A stretch of 33,797 nt of DNA from Candidatus Nealsoniibacteriota bacterium (lineage in GTDB: Bacteria; Patescibacteriota; Minisyncoccia; Minisyncoccales; PWPS01), in assembly GCA_003560665.1 (NCBI GenBank), contig PWKK01000003.1:1-33797 (forward strand). Direction: 5' to 3'. The position numbers and the translations under genes were made by a program. Shown here piece by piece: positions 7,681-16,282 of the stretch. The notes beneath the pieces are model-generated. The model searched no databases and was not told where the DNA came from. It worked only from the letters and a program-made list of their open reading frames with translations. Within the stretch, counting starts at the first letter, position 1; every line of letters starts with the position of its first letter.

Positions 7681-8862
7681 TTACAAAAAATGCTTTTTCC
7701 TAATCTTTTTGTGATAGCTTAGTGCAAATCTGTGTGCTTCATGCTGCACGCGAAGTAAAACGTCTCTCTCAAATCCTTTAATATCCCCTGTAATCTTCTC
7801 TTTTCTCCCACGCCCCCTCCTTCCGACGCCCACTACGGGAATATCAAAACCTTTTTCGTTTAAAGCCTCTTTGGTTGTACTTACCTGCCCCTTCCCTCCA
7901 TCGATAACCATTAGAGAGGGCAACGGCCAACTTTTCTGAAGTCTTCTTTGAATTATTTCTCGAATCATCTTCGTGTCATCTGACCTTGTAACCTCTTTTA
8001 TTTTAAAAAGCCTATACTGCTCCTTTTGCGGAAAGCTTCCTTTAAAGACGACCATCGACCCCACCGAAAAATTTCCTGCAATATTTGAAACATCATACCC
8101 CTCTACTCTTATAGAAGATACTTCCTCTTTTTTCTTTCCGATAAGCGCTGTTTCTTGGATATAGGAGAGAGCGTCTATTTTTCTTTTAATATCTTTTGCT
8201 TTTTCGTATTCTAACTTTTCGCTTTTCTCTCGCATTTGTCTCTCAAGCTCCAGTATGATTTTCTTTTTTCCTCCTTTGAAAAAAAGTTCGATATTCTCAA
8301 TATTTTTGATGTAATCCTTCTTACTGACTTTGCCGACACACGTTCCCGGACAAAGTCCTATCTGGTAATGAAAACAGGCGACCCCTTTCTTTATTTCTTT
8401 TTTTGTATGAGTAGAATAAGGAAAAATTTTTCTTATTATCTTAAGAGCTTCTCTTATTTCCGCAGAGTAAACAAAGGGACCAAAAACACTTTTTTTTTCT
8501 TCTTCCTCTAACTTTTTTCCTCTCCTAAGAATCACTCTTGGATAATCTTCTTTTGTAATGACTACATGCAAAAAACTTCGGTCATCGTTTTCCTTTATGT
8601 TGTAAAAAGGTTTTTTTTCTTTGATAAGTTCCGCTTCTCTGATTAACGCTTCAATAACCGTCTCTTTTGTTTCATAGTTTATACTCTTCGTATCACCAAT
8701 AATCCCTCTGCTTTTTTTATCCTTTCCGATAAAATAGCTTTGAACTCTTCTTTGAAGATTGGCCGCCTTGCCGATGTAAATCGCATCACCTTCCTTGTTC
8801 TGAAAGATATAAACACCGGGGGTTTTCGGTATTTTTTTTATTTCATCTTTTATTCTTTTCAT
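7681..8862 (-). CDS. uvrC: UvrC excinuclease subunit, short form lacking the HhH2 domain
   Basis: UvrC makes both incisions around a lesion in nucleotide excision repair. The protein has the GIY-YIG nuclease at the N-terminus (PGVYIF, then IYIGKAANLQRRV near residues 28-41), a cysteine-bearing central region, a UVR motif for UvrB contact (about 205-235) and the RNase H-like second nuclease with GYDVSNIAG, VIDGGKGQ and a final HEAHRFA. It then stops: at 393 residues it is about 200 shorter than usual UvrC and lacks the C-terminal tandem helix-hairpin-helix DNA-binding part. The last residues (HKKIRKKHFL) coincide with the usual end of the nuclease domain, and the stop is clean, so this looks like a natural short form. 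It is last in uvrB-uvrA-uvrC, starting 3 bases after uvrA. Confidence 0.95.
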   Translation of the reverse strand: MKRIKDEIKKIPKTPGVYIFQNKEGDAIYIGKAANLQRRVQSYFIGKDKKSRGIIGDTKSINYETKETVIEALIREAELIKEKKPFYNIKENDDRSFLHVVITKEDYPRVILRRGKKLEEEEKKSVFGPFVYSAEIREALKIIRKIFPYSTHTKKEIKKGVACFHYQIGLCPGTCVGKVSKKDYIKNIENIELFFKGGKKKIILELERQMREKSEKLEYEKAKDIKRKIDALSYIQETALIGKKKEEVSSIRVEGYDVSNIAGNFSVGSMVVFKGSFPQKEQYRLFKIKEVTRSDDTKMIREIIQRRLQKSWPLPSLMVIDGGKGQVSTTKEALNEKGFDIPVVGVGRRGRGRKEKITGDIKGFERDVLLRVQHEAHRFALSYHKKIRKKHFL

Positions 8863-8865
8863 AAT

Positions 8866-11364
8866 TTAAAAAATATTTCTTAAATACTTCCCGGTGAAAC
8901 TTTCCTTTTTTTTAGAGATTTCCCGAGGGTTGCCGGTTGCAATTACTTTTCCTCCTTTTTCTCCGCCACGCGGCCCCAGATCGATTACATAATCGGCATT
9001 TTTTATCACATCGAGATGATGTTCTATCAAAACAACCGTGTTTCCTCTGTTTACCAAGAACTGCAAAACTTCTATTAGTTTCTTGACATCTTCGTAATGG
9101 AGACCTACCGTGGGTTCATCTAAAATATAGACCGTATTACGCGTATCGGGTTTTGCCAGTTCGGCAGAAAGTTTTATCCTTTGCGCCTCCCCTCCAGAGA
9201 GTGTGGTAGCCGATTGCCCTAAAGAAAGATAACCAAGACCAACGTCTTGCAGTATTTTAAGTTTTCTTTTAATCCAAGGGGTATCTTTAAAAAATAAAAA
9301 AGCTTCATCGACTGTCATATTTAGAACTTCGAATATACTCTTTCCCCTGTATTTGATTTCCAAGGTTTCTCTGTTAAACCTTTTTCCCTTGCAAACCGGA
9401 CAAGTAACAAAAATCGTTGGTAAGAAGTGCATTTCTATCGCATTGTATCCGTATCCGTTACAGTTCTCGCACCTGCCCCCGGGAACATTAAAGCTAAATC
9501 TCCCCGGTTTCCATCCTCTGATCTTTGCCTCTTCGACATAAGAAAAAATTTCTCTTATGTCGGTAAAAGCCCCTACATAAGTAACAGGCGTGGAGCGTGG
9601 CGTTTTTCCAATAGGTGTCTGACTGATATTTATTACTTTATCCACGTACTCTGCCCCAAGAAACTTCTTGCAATTAATTTCCTCTACCTTTCTTCTGTTT
9701 ATTTTCCCAAAAAGTCCCTTATAGAGAATGTCATAGACTAAAGTGCTTTTCCCGGAACCGGAAACTCCGGTGACTGCTACAAACCTGGACAGAGGAAGAT
9801 CCACATTAATTCCTTTCAGATTGTGTGCTCTTGCCCCTCTTATTTTTAACAAAAGAGTAGACGATTTAATCTTCCTCCATTTTTCGGGAAGTGGTATTTT
9901 CCGTTCTCCACGGAGATAGTCTAGTGTAAGAGAGTTGATTGAATTATCCTTTATGATATCGGGAATTTTTCCGGAAGCAATCACCCGTCCTCCATTCACC
10001 CCGGCACCGGGACCAAAGTCCACCAAGTAATCAGATGAAAAAATTGTTTTTTCATCATGCTCTACCACAATAATGGTGTTGCCAATGTCACGGAGACTTT
10101 GCAGGGTTTTTATAAGGCGTTCGTTATCTTCTTGGTGAAGCCCGATGGTGGGTTCATCTAGGATATAGAGCGTTCCGACAAGACGCAAACCCACCTGCGT
10201 GGCAAGCTTTATCCTTTGCGCCTCTCCCCCCGAAAGAGTGTGTGATGCTCTATCCAGTGTTAAGTATTCAAGGCCGATATCCGAAAGAAAACCAACTCTA
10301 TCTTTAATCTCCCTTAGGGGAGCTTGCGCTACTTCCCTGTCATAATCACTTAACTCTTCTTCGAGTGTATAAAAAAAGTCAACACTGTCTGAAATAAACA
10401 TCTCAACTACTTCACTAATGTTCTTTCCGTTGACCAAAACATGTAGCGCTTCTTCTCTCAAGCGTCTTCCGTTACAACTCTTGCAAAGCTCCTCGGAAAA
10501 CACCTCTTTTTTCCCCAAACCGTTACAATCGGGACAAGCTCCATAGGGGCTGTTAAAAGAGAAAAGCCTCGGCTCTATCTCGGGGTAGGAAAAATTATCC
10601 CTTGGGCAGGAAAGTTTCTCGGAAAACTTTCTTTCTCCTTCGGATGTAATCGCCTCTAAGAATCCGTTTCCTTTTTTTAAGGCAACTTCTACCGCTTCAG
10701 ATAACCTCTCTCTTTTTTCCTTAAATTTTTCCTTTCCTGATATCTCATCGACCACGACCGAGATGTCATGCCTTTCATAGCGGGGCATTACAATTCTCTC
10801 TCTTAGAGAATAAAAACTCCCGTCAATGCGCACTTTTTTAAAGCCGTCGTTTAAAAGGTTGTAGAGAAGTTGATAGTACTCCCCTTTTCTACCCCTAACC
10901 ACCGGTGACAAGATGGTAATTTTTTCTTTTTCTTTCGTTTCGAGAATAACATCGACAATCTGATCCACGCCAAGAGAAGTTATCTCTTCTCCACACTCCG
11001 GACAGTGTGGTTTTCCTATTCTTGCAAACAAAACTCTTAAAAAATCATATATTTCAGTAACAGTAGCCACTGTAGAGCGTGGATTGTGAGATTTTGCCTT
11101 TTGATCAATAGATATTGCCGGTGAAAGGCCCTCTATTTCGTCCACTTCCGGCTTATCGGTCTTGCTTAGGAATTGTCTCGCATATGAGGAAAGAGACTCC
11201 ACATAACGCCTTTGTCCTTCGGCAAAAATAGTATCAAAAGCCAATGATGTTTTCCCGGACCCGGAAATCCCCGTAAAAACCGTCATTTTTCCTCGCGGAA
11301 TATCTACATCAACATTTTTTAGGTTGTGTTCTTTAGCTCCTTTAATTGATATTTTTTCTTTCAT
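8866..11364 (-). CDS. uvrA: UvrA excinuclease ATPase subunit, compact form
   Basis: UvrA is the lesion-sensing ABC-type ATPase dimer that loads UvrB. Both ATPase halves are intact: Walker [15 protein letters not shown] near residue 32 and [13 protein letters not shown] in the second half, signatures [12 protein letters not shown] and [12 protein letters not shown], and two Walker B/D-loop regions ending [10 protein letters not shown] and [10 protein letters not shown]. The C-terminal zinc module CENCNGYG...CPVCKGKR is present. The first zinc-binding region is altered: CPDCNGLG is followed after only 9 residues by CKSCNGRRL, where the standard protein has about 110 more, and one earlier CxxC is CPRD. 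Length 832 against about 940 matches this deletion. It is 11 bases after uvrB and 3 bases before uvrC, without a strong ribosome binding site, so translation is probably coupled. Confidence 0.97.
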   Translation of the reverse strand: MKEKISIKGAKEHNLKNVDVDIPRGKMTVFTGISGSGKTSLAFDTIFAEGQRRYVESLSSYARQFLSKTDKPEVDEIEGLSPAISIDQKAKSHNPRSTVATVTEIYDFLRVLFARIGKPHCPECGEEITSLGVDQIVDVILETKEKEKITILSPVVRGRKGEYYQLLYNLLNDGFKKVRIDGSFYSLRERIVMPRYERHDISVVVDEISGKEKFKEKRERLSEAVEVALKKGNGFLEAITSEGERKFSEKLSCPRDNFSYPEIEPRLFSFNSPYGACPDCNGLGKKEVFSEELCKSCNGRRLREEALHVLVNGKNISEVVEMFISDSVDFFYTLEEELSDYDREVAQAPLREIKDRVGFLSDIGLEYLTLDRASHTLSGGEAQRIKLATQVGLRLVGTLYILDEPTIGLHQEDNERLIKTLQSLRDIGNTIIVVEHDEKTIFSSDYLVDFGPGAGVNGGRVIASGKIPDIIKDNSINSLTLDYLRGERKIPLPEKWRKIKSSTLLLKIRGARAHNLKGINVDLPLSRFVAVTGVSGSGKSTLVYDILYKGLFGKINRRKVEEINCKKFLGAEYVDKVINISQTPIGKTPRSTPVTYVGAFTDIREIFSYVEEAKIRGWKPGRFSFNVPGGRCENCNGYGYNAIEMHFLPTIFVTCPVCKGKRFNRETLEIKYRGKSIFEVLNMTVDEAFLFFKDTPWIKRKLKILQDVGLGYLSLGQSATTLSGGEAQRIKLSAELAKPDTRNTVYILDEPTVGLHYEDVKKLIEVLQFLVNRGNTVVLIEHHLDVIKNADYVIDLGPRGGEKGGKVIATGNPREISKKKESFTGKYLRNIF

Positions 11365-11375
11365 CTTGAAGTGTT

Positions 11376-13346
11376 TTAATTTTCGGAAACCCTCTTTTTT
11401 AATTCCTTTATCTCATCGCGCAACACGGCGGCAAGCTCAAAGTCCAAATCATGCGCCGCCTGTCTCATCTCTTTCTCCTTTTCTTTGATAAACTTTTTCA
11501 TCTCTTTCTCAGATTTCGGCAGTGGTTTCGTTTCAATGTCAAGGGTTTTTTCGGTGGGGATAATGTCGCCAATCTCCTTTTCTATCGTCCGTGGAACGAT
11601 GTCGTGCTTTTTATTATGCTCTATTTGTATCTTCCTTCTTCTTTCCGTCTCGCCAACTGCCCGCTCTATCGATCCGGTAATTTTGTCGGCATATATCAAA
11701 ACCTCTCCCTCTACATTCCGTGCCGCACGCCCAATGGTTTGAATCAGTGAAGTCTCACTGCGCAAAAACCCTTCTTTATCGGCGTCCAGTATTGCAACCA
11801 GAGAAACTTCCGGAAGGTCTAATCCTTCTCGTAAAAGATTTACTCCCACCACCACATCTATCTCCCCTTTTCGAAGAGAAGTAAGAACTTTGATTCTTTC
11901 AAGTGACTTAACGTCGCTGTGCAGATAAGATATCTTTACTTTTTTCTCTTTGAGGTATTCTGTAAGGTCTTCGGCCATTTTTTTAGTAAGAGTTGTAACA
12001 AGTGTTCTCTGCTTTCTTTTCTTTCTTTCATCTATTCTACCTAAAAGATCTTTTATCTGCCCTTTGCAGGGAAGAATTGTAACCTTCGGGTCGACGAGTC
12101 CGGTAGGTCTTATTATCTGCTCTACAACTTGCCTGCTTTTCTTTTTTTCATATTCGGCCGGAGTGGCAGAAATGTATATTGATTGATTGGTGCTTTCTTC
12201 AAACTCTTCAAAGGTGAGTGGTCTGTTATCCATTGCCGAAGGGAGACGAAATCCGTGTTTTATCAAAGATTCTTTTCTCGACTTGTTCCCGTAATACATA
12301 GCTCCTATCTGAGGAAGAGTAATGTGTGACTCATCAATAATCGTTAAAAAATCCTCATTAAAATAATCAAGAAGTGAGGAGGGAGACTCTCCCGGCTTTC
12401 TATTTGACAGGTGTCGGGAGTAATTCTCGATACCGTGACAATACCCCATCTCTCTTAATCTCGCTATGTCGTTTCTCGTAATTTGTTCTATCCTCTCTGC
12501 CTCAAGAGGCATACTCCTTTTTTCAAAATAATCAATTCGCTCTTTAAGCTCTTTTTCTATTTTTAAAATAGCTTCTTCTGTTCCTTTTTCTTCGGCAAGA
12601 AAGTGCCTGACGGGAGAGATGACCACTTCTTCTATCTCCGGTGTCTCTCCGGGAACAAAACCTTGAATCGGATCTACAGAAAAAATCTTTTCCACTTTTT
12701 TTTCAGAAAGTTCTACCTGATAAATAATATCTTCATTTACCGGAGCGATCTGTAGTACATCTCCTTGTACCCTGAACCTCCCTCGCTCTAAAACCGAAGG
12801 GGTCCTTGTAAGGTGCATTTTAACAAGTGACTTTATAATCTCCTTTCGAGTCTTCTTCTCTCCTTTTTTAATCCGAAAAATATTTTTTTTATAGACCGTA
12901 GGCAAACCCAGATCGTAAATACAAGACACAGAAGCCACTACAACAACATCTGAACGGGTTAAAAGAGCTGTAGTAGCGCCATGCCTTAGCTTGTCTATCT
13001 CCTCGTTAATAAGAGCCTCTTTTCTTATGTAGGTATCGGTTTGTTTTATGTAAGCTTCCGGCTGGTAATAATCGTAATAAGAAACAAAATAATGAACGGA
13101 GTTGTTCGGAAAAAAATGCCTGAATTCATTGCAAAGCTGAGCCGCAAGTGTCTTGTTGTGACTTATGACAAGCGCTGGTTTTTGAACTTTTTCAATTACT
13201 TTTGCAACGCTATACGTTTTGCCCGAACCGGTAACCCCAAGTAAAGTTTGATAGTCAAACCTCTTTTTTATTCCCTTCACCAGTTTTTCTATCGCTTTGG
13301 GCTGATCCCCAGCGGGATCAAAGTTCGCTCTTAAAGTAAATTCCAT
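11376..13346 (-). CDS. uvrB: UvrB excinuclease subunit
   Basis: UvrB is the DNA-damage-verifying helicase-like subunit that receives DNA from UvrA and recruits UvrC. The 656-residue protein is full length: Walker [15 protein letters not shown] near residue 40, the beta-hairpin region with [11 protein letters not shown], the helicase motif IDESH, the [12 protein letters not shown]-like segment ([13 protein letters not shown]), motif V/VI regions [14 protein letters not shown] and QTIGRAARN, and a C-terminal UVR motif (about 620-650) for UvrC. It is the first gene of the uvrB-uvrA-uvrC unit. Its ribosome binding site GGAGGGG lies 9 bases before the ATG and is the 3' arm of a 7-base-pair hairpin, suggesting translational control. 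No LexA-type palindrome was noticed upstream. Confidence 0.97.
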   Translation of the reverse strand: MEFTLRANFDPAGDQPKAIEKLVKGIKKRFDYQTLLGVTGSGKTYSVAKVIEKVQKPALVISHNKTLAAQLCNEFRHFFPNNSVHYFVSYYDYYQPEAYIKQTDTYIRKEALINEEIDKLRHGATTALLTRSDVVVVASVSCIYDLGLPTVYKKNIFRIKKGEKKTRKEIIKSLVKMHLTRTPSVLERGRFRVQGDVLQIAPVNEDIIYQVELSEKKVEKIFSVDPIQGFVPGETPEIEEVVISPVRHFLAEEKGTEEAILKIEKELKERIDYFEKRSMPLEAERIEQITRNDIARLREMGYCHGIENYSRHLSNRKPGESPSSLLDYFNEDFLTIIDESHITLPQIGAMYYGNKSRKESLIKHGFRLPSAMDNRPLTFEEFEESTNQSIYISATPAEYEKKKSRQVVEQIIRPTGLVDPKVTILPCKGQIKDLLGRIDERKKRKQRTLVTTLTKKMAEDLTEYLKEKKVKISYLHSDVKSLERIKVLTSLRKGEIDVVVGVNLLREGLDLPEVSLVAILDADKEGFLRSETSLIQTIGRAARNVEGEVLIYADKITGSIERAVGETERRRKIQIEHNKKHDIVPRTIEKEIGDIIPTEKTLDIETKPLPKSEKEMKKFIKEKEKEMRQAAHDLDFELAAVLRDEIKELKKRVSEN

Positions 13347-13355
13347 GGTAAAACT

Positions 13356-13382
13356 CCCCTCCTTTTTGCTTGTCAGGAGGGG
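13356..13382 (-). promoter_or_regulatory. hairpin sequestering the uvrB ribosome binding site
   Basis: In the uvrB leader CCCCTCC (13382-13376) can pair with GGAGGGG (13362-13356), giving seven base pairs around a 13-base loop. The 3' arm is the ribosome binding site of uvrB, ending 9 bases from the start codon. The structure is downstream of the promoter and therefore present in the mRNA. Confidence 0.6.
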
Positions 13383-13403
13383 GTTAATTTTTATTACCTT
13401 CTG

Positions 13404-13431
13404 ATTATAACATGTAATGTCTCAAATTCAA
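13404..13431 (-). promoter_or_regulatory. promoter of uvrB-uvrA-uvrC
   Basis: Minus strand TTGAAT (13431-13426), 16-base spacer, perfect TATAAT (13409-13404), with TG one base before the -10 (extended -10). The predicted leader of about 50 bases contains the hairpin over the uvrB ribosome binding site. Confidence 0.65.
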
Positions 13432-13465
13432 CAAACACCTAATTTGGGTAGACTGCCCCGAATAC

Positions 13466-13491
13466 ATAAAAAAGAGGGCAAATGCCCCCTT
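13466..13491 (-). terminator. rho-independent terminator after the MraZ-like gene
   Basis: Minus-strand stem of eight pairs with one G-U (13491-13484 with 13479-13472), loop ATTT, followed by six T (13471-13466). It lies about 20 bases past the stop of the MraZ-like gene and separates it from uvrB. Confidence 0.8.
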
Positions 13492-13511
13492 CTTTTTAAG
13501 TAAATTTCGGT

Positions 13512-13838
13512 CTATTGACTTTCTTCTTCAGAGTCAACTAGTTCAGTTTTTATATGATTCTTACAACCAACAAAACGTATTTTACAGGAACGGAAAAATG
13601 TTTTCTCCCTTAACTCTTTGGGAATAACAACTCTTCCTTGCCGATCCACTTTTTTCTCGTAAATGTAACGACTGTCATCATCCCCAAAATCCTCTATTGA
13701 AGGATATAAGTAGATCTCTATTTTCTTTTCATCGATCAGATAAAAATAAACATATTTTCCCGTCAAACCAAAGCTTCCCGGTAAACTTACTCTTCCTTTT
13801 TTGTCTATTCTACGGACAAAACTCCCATAAAATTTCAT
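13512..13838 (-). CDS. MraZ-like double SpoVT/AbrB DNA-binding protein
   Basis: The 108-residue protein carries two copies of the swapped-hairpin DNA-binding motif: RRIDKKGRVSLP (9-20) and KKVDRQGRVVIPKELRE (63-78). Two DxxGR motifs in one chain are the mark of MraZ, the repressor of the division and cell-wall cluster. It is shorter than usual MraZ (about 143) and is not next to rsmH/ftsI but upstream of uvrB, so its targets may differ. The ribosome binding site GGGAGGG stands 7 bases before the ATG; another GGAGG stretch lies upstream in the leader. It has its own promoter and a strong terminator, so it is monocistronic. It could be a chromosome-wide regulator or a true relocated MraZ. Confidence 0.75.
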   Translation of the reverse strand: MKFYGSFVRRIDKKGRVSLPGSFGLTGKYVYFYLIDEKKIEIYLYPSIEDFGDDDSRYIYEKKVDRQGRVVIPKELREKTFFRSCKIRFVGCKNHIKTELVDSEEESQ

Positions 13839-13888
13839 CTCAAATCCCTCCCTTTTTTATTAACCTCCTTTATCTTCTACTAATACAA

Positions 13889-13917
13889 ATTATACAATAA
13901 ATCTGAATAAAAAGCAA
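13889..13917 (-). promoter_or_regulatory. promoter of the MraZ-like gene
   Basis: Minus strand TTGCTT (13917-13912), 17-base spacer, perfect TATAAT (13894-13889), about 50 bases before the start codon at 13838. Confidence 0.6.
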
Positions 13918-14000
13918 AAAATCATTTTAGATCTCTACCAAAAAAACGATAAATAATTTCTTTGAGAAAGCTTTTTTTCTTTATTGAGCCACAGTGGACA

Positions 14001-14032
14001 AAAAAAATCCCATGCTTAGATGAGCTGGGATT
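14001..14032 (-). terminator. rho-independent terminator after the response regulator gene
   Basis: Minus strand AATCCCA(14032-14026) pairs with TGGGATT (14012-14006), extended by AGC/GCT across a one-base bulge, followed by a run of T to 14001. It lies about 90 bases beyond the stop of the response regulator; the spacer between holds no visible gene. Confidence 0.75.
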
Positions 14033-14123
14033 CGATTTAAAATTAAAGAAAATAGAAATGGTTAAATCATTCGTGGAAAGTACTTTACACCCTCTCTTTA
14101 TTTGTAGTATCTAGATTATTTCA

Positions 14124-14516
14124 CTAAAGATCCAGAAGATTTTTTGCCTTCATTAATACTTCTTTTGGCTCAATAGAGGTTTTTATAAAATAATATGATG
14201 GTTTGTATTTTTGAATTACGGTTAAAATATGGTCGCTGGAATCAAGATTCGTTAGCATGATGATTGGCACATTTTTCCCCCACTCTTCATCTTCACGAAT
14301 TTCTTTTAATACTTCTGTGCCCTCCTTTTTTGGAAGCAAAACATCCAGAATTATGATATCTGGCTTTTTCAAAAAAGCCTTCTTTATTCCCTTTTCTCCG
14401 TCATCGGCAACAAAAACCTCAAACCCCTCATAAGAGAAAAAATCACTATACATCTCAGACAACATAGCTTCATCTTCGATAATGAGCACTTTTTTGTTGT
14501 TTGTCTTTTTTTCCAT
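14124..14516 (-). CDS. single-domain response regulator (CheY-like receiver)
   Basis: The 130-residue protein is a stand-alone receiver domain: acidic pocket at E14-D15, phosphoacceptor D58 in IIILDVLLP, T89 in IIMLTN and K112 in FIKTS, with the usual alternating strand-helix pattern to the end. There is no output domain, so it signals by protein contact after phosphorylation by a histidine kinase, none of which is in the window. It sits between the MraZ-like gene and the pilus operon on the same strand, but has its own promoter and terminator. A role in pilus motility or in protein relay is possible by position only (inference). Confidence 0.92.
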   Translation of the reverse strand: MEKKTNNKKVLIIEDEAMLSEMYSDFFSYEGFEVFVADDGEKGIKKAFLKKPDIIILDVLLPKKEGTEVLKEIREDEEWGKNVPIIMLTNLDSSDHILTVIQKYKPSYYFIKTSIEPKEVLMKAKNLLDL

Positions 14517-14536
14517 AAATTTTAAAATTTTTTTTA

Positions 14537-14564
14537 ATTATAGTGTAAAGAATAAAAAAAACAA
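14537..14564 (-). promoter_or_regulatory. promoter of the response regulator gene
   Basis: Minus strand TTGTTT (14564-14559), 16-base spacer, perfect TATAAT (14542-14537), 20 bases before the ATG at 14516. The start codon has no clear ribosome binding site in the AT-only leader. Confidence 0.6.
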
Positions 14565-14653
14565 CTGTTAATCGCTTGTAAGCAGAATTAGAAAAAATAT
14601 AACACACCTATGCATCCTAAAAGTCCGTTTTTTAAAAATAAATTTAACTTTTC

Positions 14654-15235
14654 CTAATTCTCACTTTTCATCTTCTCTTTGAGAGCTTCAAGAAATAAAA
14701 TATTTTGCTGGTAAAGTCCCCTATACTCTTCAGCATCGCCCAACCCCAGTGTTTCCCAAATCTGTGCTCTTTCTTCTATTTGTGGCATATCCTCCTCTTT
14801 TTCCTGATAAAATTCAAACAACGTCCTAGCGAGTAAATCTTCAATTTCTTCTGGGGGAAGTGCTTTTTCAGCATTATCTTCTGGAAAAAAATCTTCTACC
14901 AACTCATTTTCTTTTAAATTTTCTTTGGGCTCATAATCAATATTTACCGTAGAAAAAAGATTGAAATAATCCTCTTTTGTCATCTCTTGGACAATTCTTT
15001 CGTCTTCTGCCCACCTCTCCAGCACCCTTGAGTATTTTTGCTGATTAATCTCAACAACTGGACTTTCGTGAAATCGCTTTTGTTGTGTCATGAAAAAATA
15101 AAATAAAGAAAGAAAAATACAGAAAATAATAATCAAGAACAAAACCATTACCGGATTTCCAATTAAATGCCAAAAAAATTTCTGGAGACGAAGTAATATT
15201 TTTTTAATAATGTAAATCGCTTTTTCTTCTTGCAT
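14654..15235 (-). CDS. unknown single-pass membrane protein, last gene of the pilus operon
   Basis: The 193-residue product has a basic, helical cytoplasmic N-terminus (1-25), one membrane helix (about 28-49) and a charged, mostly helical outside part with many Glu residues. No family is recognised. It follows pilO directly (2 bases apart) at the position that pilP takes in proteobacterial pilMNOP operons, but it shows no lipoprotein signal and no beta-rich domain like PilP. It could fill an alignment-complex role particular to this lineage, or be a pilus accessory factor. Function is inferred from position only. Confidence 0.6.
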   Translation of the reverse strand: MQEEKAIYIIKKILLRLQKFFWHLIGNPVMVLFLIIIFCIFLSLFYFFMTQQKRFHESPVVEINQQKYSRVLERWAEDERIVQEMTKEDYFNLFSTVNIDYEPKENLKENELVEDFFPEDNAEKALPPEEIEDLLARTLFEFYQEKEEDMPQIEERAQIWETLGLGDAEEYRGLYQQNILFLEALKEKMKSEN

Positions 15236-15237
15236 TT

Positions 15238-15759
15238 TTATTCTTTGTAAAAAATTTTTAGTGACATTGTTGCGTTTATTTCATTTCGCTCATCATTTTT
15301 TCTAATATAAGTTTCGCTTATTCTTATCAATAATTTATTTGAATCAACCTCCTTCAAAAACTTAAAAAAACTATTAGGTTCTCCAAATACCAATAAATTA
15401 ATATTTAGGTAGGGCCAGCTTTCTTCAGAAGATTCCGCTAACTGTATTGACTTTACCTCGTGCTCCAGTTCATGTTTTTTTACTAATTCTCTTAAAAAAA
15501 CAGCTGCTCCTATGGTTTCCTGGCTAGAGATAAACAAATCTTCTATCGTTTCCGTAAATTGATGTAGCTCTTCATAATCATCTTTAGGGGCTTCTGTTTT
15601 TGCGATTAGTTGATCGATCGCAATTCTTGTGCCAACCAGGTTTTCAGAGTTATTTTTAATTTCCCTAAGCAGAGGAGAAACAAAATAAAAAATTATAATT
15701 ATTCCTGCTCCAATAATCAATGAAACTGTAAGCACTTTTATCTGTGTTTCTTTCTTCAT
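15238..15759 (-). CDS. pilO: PilO-like pilus alignment protein
   Basis: The 173-residue protein has a short cytoplasmic tail, one membrane helix (about 8-28), a coiled-coil stretch (about 30-85) and a small alpha/beta domain containing the pattern LLVFGEPNSFFKFLKEVDSN, where PilO/GspM proteins carry the ferredoxin-like fold. PilO pairs with PilN in the inner-membrane alignment complex linking PilM to the pilus. Its start ATG overlaps the stop of pilN (ATGA), so the two are translationally coupled. Sequence identity to known PilO is probably low; position after pilM-pilN supports the name. Confidence 0.8.
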   Translation of the reverse strand: MKKETQIKVLTVSLIIGAGIIIIFYFVSPLLREIKNNSENLVGTRIAIDQLIAKTEAPKDDYEELHQFTETIEDLFISSQETIGAAVFLRELVKKHELEHEVKSIQLAESSEESWPYLNINLLVFGEPNSFFKFLKEVDSNKLLIRISETYIRKNDERNEINATMSLKIFYKE

Positions 15760-16280
15760 AAGTCAAAGGTTATTTTAAAATTAACCCCGGAAACTTCATT
15801 CCATGATCCCAGAGAAAGATCTACGTTATCAAAATTATTTTTAAGATTCTCTTCGATTTTCAACAAATCTTCTAAATCAACGGTTTGTCCATTTAAAACG
15901 ACACTGCCTTTTCCTTGACCGTTCTCTGTGAAGTGAAAACTTTCAATATACGAATTTTCAGAAAATGATTCGTAGATTTTTCGCAAGACATCTGAGATAC
16001 GTACTTTTTTTTGATAATAAGAATCAATCTTGGGGAGCACTTGGTTAATTTCTGTGATCTTTCTTTCTCTTCTTTCAATGTCAGAAAATTCTATTTTCTT
16101 TTCTCGAAAAGCAAGATTTTCTTTTTCCAGAAGATTTTTGGAAAATAAATTCAGAAAATACAATGTCCCACAAAAAAGGACTAGAAAAATTAAAAAGTAA
16201 ATAAGCAAAATAAGCAAAACTCTGTAATTTCTCTCTCCCTTTATCTCTTTATTTTGTTCCTCGGGTAATAAATTTATCAT
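15756..16280 (-). CDS. pilN: PilN-like pilus assembly protein
   Basis: The protein begins with MINLLPEEQN, the conserved N-terminal motif of PilN that inserts into the groove of PilM. A membrane helix (21-45) and a coiled coil (about 46-85) lead to a C-terminal ferredoxin-like domain (about 90-174). Length 174 is normal for PilN. The gene begins 2 bases after pilM and overlaps pilO by 4 bases, which gives the standard pilM-pilN-pilO order. Its stop codon is TGA, useful evidence that TGA terminates translation in this organism. Confidence 0.88.
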   Translation of the reverse strand: MINLLPEEQNKEIKGERNYRVLLILLIYFLIFLVLFCGTLYFLNLFSKNLLEKENLAFREKKIEFSDIERRERKITEINQVLPKIDSYYQKKVRISDVLRKIYESFSENSYIESFHFTENGQGKGSVVLNGQTVDLEDLLKIEENLKNNFDNVDLSLGSWNEVSGVNFKITFDL

Positions 16281-16282
16281 AT

